A DNA stretch of 7,101 nucleotides from Thalassospiraceae bacterium (lineage in GTDB: Bacteria; Pseudomonadota; Alphaproteobacteria; Rhodospirillales; Magnetovibrionaceae), in NCBI GenBank assembly GCA_030637205.1, contig DAOVVL010000096.1:1-7101 (forward strand), read 5' to 3'. The position numbers and the translations under genes are program-made. Positions 1 to 5,920 of this stretch are shown here, one piece after another; the stretch's first letter is position 1, and each line of letters starts with the position of its first letter. The notes under the pieces were generated by a model. That model was not told where the DNA came from. It was given only the letters and a program-made list of their open reading frames with translations, and did no database searches.

Positions 1-160
1 GTAAGGAAACGACAGCCGCGAACACCTGATGGCTTACGTTCCTCATTTCCATCCTTGTTTGGTGGGGCCAGACGGTAAATACCTTGATCACTTTGGCAGC
101 GGCACCACTCCCAGGGTTATAACTGCACGCATGCGTACAGCCATGGGCATAAGATTTTAG
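1..160 (+). pseudogene. C-terminal remnant of a SCO1/SenC-like copper chaperone (cut by window edge, probably frame-broken)
   Basis: Reading the frame that ends at the TAG at 158-160 gives a tail containing LVGPDGKYLDHFGSGTTP followed by a helix-like segment ITARMRTAMG. This matches the C-terminal strand and helix of SCO1/SenC/PrrC proteins, thioredoxin-fold copper chaperones for cytochrome oxidase assembly, whose usual pattern is DHS/T-x3-YL-x-GPDG. The same frame has a TAA at 2-4, and the copper-ligand His expected six residues before the Leu is not in register (a Pro is there). The neighbouring frame carries SSFPSLFGG just upstream, which resembles the missing DHSSF-x-YL segment. This suggests one or more small indels near 45-67, where there is a GGGG run. 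It could be a decayed gene, a sequencing error, or a chance resemblance. The family call rests on about 30 residues, and nothing upstream is available. Confidence 0.45.
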
Positions 161-226
161 AAAACCGGTTCTGCTTTCTGGCAATTGCTTCACTTGTGCA
201 TAGCAATACGTGTACGCTTTGCGCCG

Positions 227-685
227 TCAGTGGGTGCGGCGGTCTGACCAAACATCGACAGGAAACGATTTTATCAGTCTTGATTTAGGCTTGGTCAGGT
301 CCTTGATGGTGTATTCGTCAAGAACCTCAAGGAAAGACTTTACGGCCTTGCGCATAATACCCTTCAAGGCGCATGTCTCAGCAATCCGGCAATCATAGTT
401 TTCAGGATCGAAGCATTCGACAATGGACATATCTTTTTCCATAGCGCGCACGACCTCGCCGACAGATAGCTTATCCGGGTCGCGACCCATACGCAGGCCG
501 CCGTTTTTTCCACGTACGGTTTCGACGTAGCCGTGCTTGCCCAAATCGTGGACTAATTTCATTAAATGGTTTTTTGAAATGCCGTACTGTTCAGAGATTT
601 CCCTGATTGTCGCCAATCGTTCATCCTGAATAGTGAGGTATATTAAAACCCTGAGGGCATAGTCGCTGTATGCAGTTAGGCGCAT
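227..685 (-). CDS. nsrR: Rrf2-family transcriptional repressor, NsrR-like (nitric-oxide-sensing Fe-S regulator)
   Basis: The 152-residue product has the length and order of NsrR: an N-terminal winged helix (about 1-65; MRLTAYSDYALRVLIYL, then SEQYGISKNHLMKLVHDLG), the wing RGKNGGLRMG (59-68), and a cluster loop with Cys91, Cys99 and Cys105. Asp8, in the position of the fourth cluster ligand described for an actinobacterial NsrR, is also present. The segment after the cysteines (KAVKSFLEVLDEYTIKDL) matches NsrR better than IscR. In this family the Fe-S cluster reacts with NO and the protein releases promoters of NO-detoxification genes. The Cys spacing is C-x7-C-x5-C, wider in the first gap than the C-x4-C-x5-C I recall for E. 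coli NsrR. Start: ATG at 685-683 with AGGTGA at 697-692, six bases upstream. It stands alone, convergent with the SCO-like tail and divergent from the six-cysteine gene. The palindrome at 703-726 suggests autoregulation. NsrR is favoured; another cluster-binding Rrf2 member is possible. Confidence 0.85.
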   Translation of the reverse strand: MRLTAYSDYALRVLIYLTIQDERLATIREISEQYGISKNHLMKLVHDLGKHGYVETVRGKNGGLRMGRDPDKLSVGEVVRAMEKDMSIVECFDPENYDCRIAETCALKGIMRKAVKSFLEVLDEYTIKDLTKPKSRLIKSFPVDVWSDRRTH

Positions 686-965
686 GGCTTTTCACCTGTT
701 TTTATTCTTAATATATATTAAGAATATATGCTTTAAATAAAGAAACAACCAGCCTTTTTGTTATTCCCCTGAGGTTACATCGATAATTTTTGACGCCAAT
801 GGAACGCAGCATATTCATTTATTGAAATTACAGATGTAGTTTTGCATCCGGCTGTGGATCCATGTCCCCCAGCCATCATACCGGTCAAATGAGAGCCTCC
901 CGAAACGGGTTTTTTTGGTGCGCTCCGGCCCCTGCCGCCCAGCTATTGCGCGGTAATCGCACGTT
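686..965. other. Gene-poor divergent intergenic segment
   Basis: This 280-bp stretch separates nsrR from the leader of the six-cysteine gene. It begins AT-rich (to about 845), where the 24-bp palindrome lies, and then becomes GC-richer. A short dyad CCCG-AAA-CGGG followed by seven T (899-916) has terminator form on the plus strand, but its stem is only four pairs and no plus-strand gene lies before it. A weak dyad TTCA-N5-TGAA sits at 814-826. I could not assign a convincing -35/-10 pair on either strand. Open frames here (815-1030 minus, 862-1086 plus) have no recognisable protein character. Confidence 0.5.
703..726. promoter_or_regulatory. Perfect 24-bp palindrome, probable NsrR/Rrf2 operator of nsrR
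   Basis: The half-site TATTCTTAATAT is followed directly by its exact reverse complement, ATATTAAGAATA, centred between 714 and 715. It lies 18 bases upstream of the nsrR ATG, just ahead of its ribosome-binding site, where a bound dimer would block transcription. Rrf2 proteins bind dyads of about this size, and NsrR often controls its own gene. The sequence differs from the gammaproteobacterial NsrR consensus, so lineage-specific recognition is inferred. A cruciform or a different regulator is possible. Confidence 0.55.
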
Positions 966-1050
966 GCCATTGATACTATTAATATCACCTCCCCCCAAAT
1001 GGGGGGCGACGGCGATTGCCAGATCGCCAATGATAGCTTACAACTTATCA
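966..1050 (+). repeat. Two direct copies of a GCCAWTGATA...TATCA dyad, 60 bp apart
   Basis: GCCATTGATA at 966-975 and GCCAATGATA at 1026-1035 differ at one base and start exactly 60 bp apart. Each is followed by TATCA (983-987 and 1046-1050), so each copy is also an inverted repeat TGATA-N7-TATCA or TGATA-N10-TATCA. The first copy is an imperfect 17-bp palindrome (971-987). Both lie just upstream of the six-cysteine gene. They could be regulator-binding sites or stems of a structured leader. Confidence 0.45.
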
Positions 1051-1090
1051 GCGATATTCAGGTTCGCTAATACAGGGAAAAGGTGATGTT
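971..1090 (+). promoter_or_regulatory. Candidate structured 5' leader able to mask the ribosome-binding site and start codon
   Basis: Bases 981-990 (AATATCACCT) can pair with 1081-1090 (AGGTGATGTT) over ten positions with one G-U, covering the SD-like AGGTG and the ATG at 1086. Inside this closing helix lie possible hairpins: CCCCCC-AAAT-GGGGGG (991-1006), GGCGAT-N6-ATCGCC (1011-1028), TGATA-N10-TATCA (1031-1050) and AGCGA-N9-TCGCT (1050-1068). The last two share base 1050. The first abuts the closing helix and could stack on it. The layout resembles a translation-controlling leader, but I recognise no riboswitch class. It requires a transcript starting before 981. The helices were found by eye; no folding energy was calculated. 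Confidence 0.35.
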
Positions 1091-1358
1091 GAAGGCACAA
1101 CTCGTTGAGCAAGTCGTACACAGCCTTTGCCTGGGCGACGTTGAGCGCGCCGTCGATGTTTGGCGTGAAGGGTGTTCAAACGACGATAAATGCCACAGAT
1201 GTTTTTATGCCGATCTGGAAGAGAAGCTCCGTTGCAGCACCTGTCTGGAAGTTAATCTGCTGAACCTGATTTTGAAGCGTTCCTACGGAAGTGCAGAGAA
1301 GGATGAGGTGCTTCAGGCGTACGATCACCTGAAGCAACGCAACGCAGTTGTAAATTAA
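1086..1358 (+). CDS. Small six-cysteine protein, function unknown
   Basis: I do not recognise a family. The product is about 90 residues. Counting from the alternative GTG at 1083, the cysteines are Cys16, 31, 37, 40, 51 and 54, giving C-x5-C-x2-C-x10-C-x2-C in the middle, between an N-terminal helix (QLVEQVVHSL, ERAVDVWREG) and a C-terminal charged helical tail. There is no signal peptide or membrane segment. Two CxxC pairs in a cytosolic protein suggest binding of zinc or an Fe-S cluster, or redox activity; this is inference. GTG 1083 and ATG 1086 are adjacent in frame. ATG is preferred because AGGGA at 1074-1078 lies seven bases before it. The gene has its own terminator (1404-1430) and an unusual leader, so it is probably a single-gene unit. 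Being divergent from nsrR makes NsrR control conceivable, but the palindrome lies about 360 bp away, next to nsrR. Confidence 0.65.
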   Translation: MLKAQLVEQVVHSLCLGDVERAVDVWREGCSNDDKCHRCFYADLEEKLRCSTCLEVNLLNLILKRSYGSAEKDEVLQAYDHLKQRNAVVN

Positions 1359-1403
1359 CGATATTGCTCATCAGTTCGTTCGCAATCGAATTTGATGGCT
1401 CTC

Positions 1404-1430
1404 GGCCCGGGGTGCGCCCTGGGCCTTTTT
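1404..1430 (+). terminator. Strong intrinsic terminator of the six-cysteine gene
   Basis: GGCCCGGGG (1404-1412), loop TGCG (1413-1416) and CCCTGGGCC (1417-1425) form a nine-pair GC-rich stem with one G-U, followed directly by five T (1426-1430). It lies 45 bases after the stop codon at 1356-1358. Read on the minus strand, the stem has no T-run after it, so it is oriented for the plus-strand gene. The end of the convergent operon (1439) is only nine bases away, so the stem may still act as a boundary for the minus transcript. Confidence 0.85.
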
Positions 1431-1438
1431 GCTGGCAA

Positions 1439-3571
1439 TCAGGCACTTTTTTCGCGACTTTCCTGCCTGCCGGCTTCTTTGTGGGCCAGTTGATGTGCTT
1501 TGACATAGGCGGTGAAGTCCGCAGCGTTCAGCGGTTTGGAAAACAGGAACCCCTGGCCAAATTCAGCTTTCAGGACTTTCAACAGCGATAGCTGGTCTTC
1601 TTCCTCAATCCCTTCGGCGATCACCTGAATGCCCAGGCTTTGCGCCATCAACAAGGTGCTTTGCACAATGGCTTGCGATGCCACATCGCGGCTGACATCA
1701 CGGATAAACGATTGATCCAGCTTCAAATGGGTGAACGGCAGCTTTTTCAGGTAAGCCAGCGAAGAATACCCGGTTCCATAATCATCAATGGCGATGGTGA
1801 CGCCGCGATCGTGAAGGGTGTTGAGAATATGCGTGACGCGATCCATGTTTTGCATGAATAGCGATTCCGTAATTTCGATTTTGAGGTGGTTGGGATCGAC
1901 CGCTGCATCGTCGAGAATGTCCAGCACCCGTTCGGCCATATCGTCGTTAAGCAATTGCAACACCGAAACGTTGACCGATACCCGCAAATGGCCCAGCTCA
2001 CCAGATTCCCACGCCTTGATCTGGCGCGCCGCGTCGCGGATCACCCATTCGCCGATCTTTTCGATCAGACCGGTTTCTTCGGCCAAGGGGATGAAGTCAG
2101 CAGGCGAGATCATGCCCCGTTCACCGTGTTGCCAGCGCACCAGTGCTTCGCAGGTGTTAATCTGTTCGGTTTGCAGGTCAATGATTGGCTGATAGTAAAG
2201 GCAAAGGTCGCCATTTTCGATGGCGTGGCGCAATTCGCGTTCAAGTTTCAGGCGTTCAAACGCACGCTGCTGCATTTTTTGATCAAAAATCTCAAAGTGG
2301 TTGGTGCCCTTGGCGGTGGCGCGGGTAAGCGCCGTTCCGGCGTTGCTGATGATGGTTTCGGCTGAGGTTTCGGTTTCACCGGAAATATAGGTAACGCCCA
2401 TCGAACAACTCAGCGTGAATTCCTCACCATCAATTACGTATGGTTCGCAGATGTCTTGCAGGATGCGTTCACCCAGACGTGTGATCTGGTTTTCATCACC
2501 GCAGTCTTCCAACTGCAAAGCAAAATCGGCTTCATCAAAGCGGCTAAGCGTTGCGGTTTTGCCTTCTTCAAAGCGTGAAACGGAATCTTCCGTGCGCAGG
2601 CTTTCATTTAATTTTCCAGCCATCTGCGCAAGAATTTGTTCGCTTTTTACCGGGCCCAAGGTATTTCGAATATCGGCCAGCCGCTCGATCTTGATCAAAA
2701 TTACGGCAAACCGACCGCCTTGGCGGCGGTTGTGTTTGTTCATCGCCCATTCAAGACGATCAAGGAACAAAACCTGATTGGGAATTCCGGTGATGGGGTC
2801 ATAGGCCTTGTGCTGCGTAATATCGGTTTGCGATCCTGAAAGGCGTACCGGTTTTTCGTCATCGTCGTGTGAAGCCACCCCGCGGGTCATAAACCAGCGG
2901 AAACTGTTGTCTTTGTGCAATGCCCGGTATTCGTGGATCAGGGCCAGGTTATCGCCGTTTAAATGCGCATCAATGGCCTTTTTCAAGTCGTCCAGTTCAT
3001 CGGGGTGGATAAGCTTGAACCAGTCATCGGGTGTGCCTTCTATTTCATCAGGCCCATAGCCCAGCATTTCTTTCCAGCGGTCGGAAAAATAGATGCTTCC
3101 CGCTTCAATATCCCAATCCCACAACCCATCGTTGGCGCCGGTGAAGGCAAGGGAATAGCGTTCTTCGCTTTTTTTCAGGGCCTGATGATAATTTCTGACG
3201 TTCAGGTGGGTTTGAATGCGCGCAAAGGCCAGCGGAAAGTCTATGGGCTTGGTGATGTAATCATTCGCCCCCAGTGATATGGCCTCGACCATGCTTTCAC
3301 TTTCGTTTTTGGCGCTGACCATGATGATGGGTAGTGAAACGGCATCGAACTTTTTGCGCAACTCAACCAGAACATCCAGGCCGCTGACTTCCGGCATCTG
3401 GATATCAAGAAGGATAAGGTCGTAATCGCCGCTCAACGCCTTTTCAATAGCAAGTTTGCCACCATCGGCGGTGTCGACCTGAAAATCCTTGCGGATTAAC
3501 CGGCGTTCCAACAGATCGAGGTTGGTTTGATTATCGTCAACGACCAGAACTGTAACGGGCTTAACTGTCAT
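1439..3571 (-). CDS. REC-PAS-GGDEF(degenerate)-EAL response regulator, probable c-di-GMP phosphodiesterase
   Basis: The 710-residue product has four modules. The receiver (about 5-122) has Asp12/Asp13, phospho-acceptor Asp56 (LLDIQMP), Ser86 and Lys108. A PAS/PAC module spans about 135-255 (YSLAFTGANDGLWDWD to GSQTDIT). The GGDEF domain (256-430) has its signature changed from GGDEF to DEADF (346-350, after Arg344-Phe345), with extra residues at 333-342, so cyclase activity is unlikely. The EAL domain (about 440-690) keeps the catalytic set: Glu475 of EALVRW, Asn534, Glu566/Glu569 (EITES), Asp596-Asp597 in DDYGTGYSS, Lys617, Glu653 and Gln673. It should therefore hydrolyse c-di-GMP to pGpG, controlled by phosphorylation, the PAS ligand and perhaps GTP bound by the inactive GGDEF. 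Start: the ATG at 3571-3569 begins the receiver (MTVKPVTVLVVDDN) and overlaps the preceding gene by 11 bases. The frame stays open to 3769, but that extension only shadows the receiver gene. Soluble; last gene of the operon. Confidence 0.93.
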   Translation of the reverse strand: MTVKPVTVLVVDDNQTNLDLLERRLIRKDFQVDTADGGKLAIEKALSGDYDLILLDIQMPEVSGLDVLVELRKKFDAVSLPIIMVSAKNESESMVEAISLGANDYITKPIDFPLAFARIQTHLNVRNYHQALKKSEERYSLAFTGANDGLWDWDIEAGSIYFSDRWKEMLGYGPDEIEGTPDDWFKLIHPDELDDLKKAIDAHLNGDNLALIHEYRALHKDNSFRWFMTRGVASHDDDEKPVRLSGSQTDITQHKAYDPITGIPNQVLFLDRLEWAMNKHNRRQGGRFAVILIKIERLADIRNTLGPVKSEQILAQMAGKLNESLRTEDSVSRFEEGKTATLSRFDEADFALQLEDCGDENQITRLGERILQDICEPYVIDGEEFTLSCSMGVTYISGETETSAETIISNAGTALTRATAKGTNHFEIFDQKMQQRAFERLKLERELRHAIENGDLCLYYQPIIDLQTEQINTCEALVRWQHGERGMISPADFIPLAEETGLIEKIGEWVIRDAARQIKAWESGELGHLRVSVNVSVLQLLNDDMAERVLDILDDAAVDPNHLKIEITESLFMQNMDRVTHILNTLHDRGVTIAIDDYGTGYSSLAYLKKLPFTHLKLDQSFIRDVSRDVASQAIVQSTLLMAQSLGIQVIAEGIEEEDQLSLLKVLKAEFGQGFLFSKPLNAADFTAYVKAHQLAHKEAGRQESREKSA

Positions 3572-3944
3572 TCGGGTGCGCCCCGCCGGTAAGCGACAAA
3601 ATCGTTTCGACCAGTTCCTTGAACTCGATCGGTTTAGTGGCGTAGCCATCGAAGCCCAAGGCATCGGCTTTGCTGCGGTGTTCATCCATTGCGTGGGCGG
3701 TAAGCGCAATGATCGGAATTGATGCGGTGGCGTCGTCTGATTTAAGTATTTTGGTGGCTTCCCAGCCATCCATGCCCGGCATGTTGATGTCCATCAATAT
3801 GATGTCGGGTTTGGCATTGCGCACGGCCTGAAGGGCTTCCTCGCCATCAGTGGCCTGAATGATTTCAAAATCCAGCTTTTCAAGACGCCGGGTCAGTAAT
3901 TCCATATTCAGTTTGTTGTCTTCTGCCAGAAGAACTTTAATCAT
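3561..3944 (-). CDS. Single-domain response regulator (CheY/DivK-like receiver)
   Basis: This 127-residue protein is a receiver domain with no output domain. Acidic-pocket Glu8-Asp9 (LLAEDNKLNMELL), phospho-acceptor Asp52 (LMDINMPGMDGWE), Thr82 and Lys104 (TKPIEF) are all present, so it should be phosphorylatable. The AEDN and MDINMPGMDGWEATK style is that of DivK and of receivers paired with hybrid-type kinases. It starts five bases after the kinase stop with no clear Shine-Dalgarno, so it probably relies on translational coupling. Its last codons hold the ATG of the phosphodiesterase gene. Roles open to it include phosphate sink, shuttle in a phosphorelay, competitor of the phosphodiesterase receiver, or allosteric partner of the kinase. 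The sequence does not decide between them. The receiver assignment is secure; the role is inference. Confidence 0.93.
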   Translation of the reverse strand: MIKVLLAEDNKLNMELLTRRLEKLDFEIIQATDGEEALQAVRNAKPDIILMDINMPGMDGWEATKILKSDDATASIPIIALTAHAMDEHRSKADALGFDGYATKPIEFKELVETILSLTGGAHPNDS

Positions 3945-3949
3945 ATCGT

Positions 3950-5920
3950 TTAACCATTTTCATTTACGGCGTTGGGCCTGTTGGGGTGGTCTTCGGGTGA
4001 ATCATTTTCATCTTCGTCTGCGGCACTGTGGGCGGGTTGTTCTGCCTTGGCCGGAAGGTGCGCAATAAAGATCGATCCTTTTCCTTCTTCGCTGTGCATC
4101 TCAATTTCGCCACCCATCAGGCGGGCGAAATTACGGTTGATGGTGAGCCCCAAGCCGGTGCCGCCATACTTGCGCGTGGTCGAATCATCGGCTTGCGTAA
4201 ACGGCTCATGTACCCGTTCAAGCTGTTCGTTACTCATCCCGATACCGGTATCGCTAATGGTGAAGCTCACCCAGTCGCGACCATCTGAGGTAGACCGGCC
4301 AACCTTAAGGGTAATTTCGCCATCGCGGGTGAATTTTGCAGCATTTGACAAGTAATTGAAAAGAATTTGGCGAAGCTTTGTTTCATCACTTTCCATGGTG
4401 CCAATATCGTCGGGGCATATCAGGTTTAGCCGGTTGCCCTTTTGTTCGATCAACGGTTGCACCGTATCGGCGGCGCCGGACAGAACATCGGATATGGAAA
4501 ATTCCTGAATTGAAAGCTCGACACGCCCGGCCTCAATTTTGGAAAGATCAAGGATTTCGTTAATCAGTCCCAACAGATGTTTTCCGGCGTCGCTGATTTT
4601 ATCCAGATCAGCGTGCAGGCTCTCGTTCCCTTCTTCTTTGGCCTCTTCCTGCAGCATTTCGCTGTACCCGATAACCGCATTTAGCGGCGTGCGCAATTCG
4701 TGGCTCATATTTGCCAGAAACTGTGATTTCGATCTGTTGGCGCTTTCCGCTTCTTCGCGGGCCTTGTGCAGCTCGCGGGTGCGTTCTTTTACGCGGGTTT
4801 CCATGTTGTCATGGGCCCGGCGAAGTTCGGTTTGGGTTCGCCGGCGAATGATCGCGCCCATCTTGAACACCCGAAGCGCCTTGAACATTTCACCGATTTC
4901 ATCGGATCGATCATCTGAAGGTAACGACACAGATAAATCACCATCGGCCAGCTGCGTCATGATCGAAGTCACATCGCGGATTGGGTTGCTGATGGATCTG
5001 GAAATCAGGATGATTAGCGAAAGAAAGTGTATGGAAAAGATAACAACCAGTATGCCGACCAAAATGTTGTGTTGCTGTTCACGAACGGCGATTTCGGCAT
5101 CAACTTCTTCACCCAGACTTATGAGGATATGATGTGTCGACATGACGATGGTTCCGATATCTGCGCGCAGCCCATTATTATACGTCAGTCCAATTTCAAT
5201 GGCGGCGCCAGACATGTCCTGAAACATCAAACGATACTTGTTTAATGCCACCAGAATTTTCATTTTAACCTGTTCGTCCACAACCTGCGCGCGGACGTCA
5301 TCGACCATGGCGTTGTAGAAGGTTTCGACTTTTTCCAGATACTGGGGTTGGCGCCTCAGCATCAAATCTTTTTCTGAACGCTGGATCATGATCTGACGAC
5401 GATGCAGCGCATAACGAAGGTTGTTATCATTGGGCACTTCGCTAAGCGCCGCTTCAATGGCGTGCAGCGCTTCACGCATACGTCCGCGAATACCGGTGGT
5501 TTGATCCAGACCCATTTGTAATTGGCGTAGCGCCAGGACTTCAAACAGGTATTGATATTCCGAAGTCAGCGCGACCAAGGTTTCTACCTGTTCAAACGGC
5601 AGCCCAAGTTCTTCAAAGTCAGCCCGCAGATTGTTTGTGGTTTCAACGAAAGTTTCAAAGGTGGCGCTGAAATCTTCCAACGCAGTGGCATTGAAGCTAT
5701 TGACGTAATCGTTTTGAGATTTTTCAAGTTCAAGCAACATGGAATGCATTGAAAGAATGGTCGCGCGTTTGGCGTCAATATCCTGAACATAGTAAGTTCT
5801 GTATGCGCCCAAGCCATAAATGGCAATCACGGCCAACGCCGCCAATATCGCCAGCACAATCAGCTTTGAGCGAATGGGCATGGTTTCCATGCGCTTGAAG
5901 TAGGGAACGTTCAGATTCAT
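3950..5920 (-). CDS. Membrane sensor histidine kinase with periplasmic HBM-type helical domain
   Basis: The 656-residue protein has a first membrane helix at about 18-38, a large all-helical periplasmic region (about 40-285), a second membrane helix (about 286-306), HAMP (about 308-362, with DEIGEM), a coiled linker (363-393), HisKA with His407 (SHELRTPLNAVIGYSEML), and a complete ATPase domain: N-box Asn522/Asn526, DTGIG 557-561, FTQAD 574-578, GGTGLGL 586-592. A hydrophilic acidic tail (about 625-656) follows, with no attached receiver. The sensor has the marks of helical bimodular (HBM) domains of chemoreceptors and kinases: GLDQTTGIRGRMREALHAIE (137-156) and the RSEKDLMLR segment (181-189). 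HBM domains with known ligands bind small organic acids; the ligand here cannot be told. Start: the ATG overlaps the stop of the Sel1 gene as ATGA. Met11 lacks a ribosome-binding site. The two receivers downstream are the likely phosphate acceptors. Confidence 0.94.
   Translation of the reverse strand: MNLNVPYFKRMETMPIRSKLIVLAILAALAVIAIYGLGAYRTYYVQDIDAKRATILSMHSMLLELEKSQNDYVNSFNATALEDFSATFETFVETTNNLRADFEELGLPFEQVETLVALTSEYQYLFEVLALRQLQMGLDQTTGIRGRMREALHAIEAALSEVPNDNNLRYALHRRQIMIQRSEKDLMLRRQPQYLEKVETFYNAMVDDVRAQVVDEQVKMKILVALNKYRLMFQDMSGAAIEIGLTYNNGLRADIGTIVMSTHHILISLGEEVDAEIAVREQQHNILVGILVVIFSIHFLSLIILISRSISNPIRDVTSIMTQLADGDLSVSLPSDDRSDEIGEMFKALRVFKMGAIIRRRTQTELRRAHDNMETRVKERTRELHKAREEAESANRSKSQFLANMSHELRTPLNAVIGYSEMLQEEAKEEGNESLHADLDKISDAGKHLLGLINEILDLSKIEAGRVELSIQEFSISDVLSGAADTVQPLIEQKGNRLNLICPDDIGTMESDETKLRQILFNYLSNAAKFTRDGEITLKVGRSTSDGRDWVSFTISDTGIGMSNEQLERVHEPFTQADDSTTRKYGGTGLGLTINRNFARLMGGEIEMHSEEGKGSIFIAHLPAKAEQPAHSAADEDENDSPEDHPNRPNAVNENG

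Noticed and set aside
161..226. Terminator between the SCO-like tail and nsrR
   Set aside because: Short palindromes AACCGGTT (163-170) and GCAATTGC (181-188) are present, but neither has a stem with a following T-run on either strand.
899..916. CCCG-AAA-CGGG plus seven T as an intrinsic terminator
   Set aside because: The stem is only four base pairs and no plus-strand gene or known RNA precedes it, so I did not list it as a terminator. It could end a small RNA if one starts near 730-850.
970..987. FNR/NnrR-type box in TTGATACTATTAATATCA
   Set aside because: The FNR/NnrR pattern needs TTGAT-N4-ATCAA; here the arms are too far apart and the last A is missing.
815..1086. Open frames on both strands (815-1030 minus, 862-1086 plus)
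   Set aside because: Compositions rich in Pro, Arg and Trp with no motif, no clear ribosome-binding site, and overlap with the hairpin-rich leader; chance frames are the better explanation.
1404..1430. Same hairpin as the terminator of the minus-strand operon
   Set aside because: On the minus strand the run of five A precedes the stem and no T-run follows it, so it is not a standard intrinsic terminator in that direction.
3572..3769. N-terminal extension of the phosphodiesterase frame by 66 residues
   Set aside because: It lies wholly inside the receiver gene in another frame, has no domain character, and the ATG at 3571 begins a receiver domain at its usual first residues.
5879..5890. Alternative kinase starts at Met11 and Met14
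   Set aside because: No Shine-Dalgarno precedes them, whereas the first ATG forms an ATGA overlap with the upstream stop, a common coupled-start arrangement.
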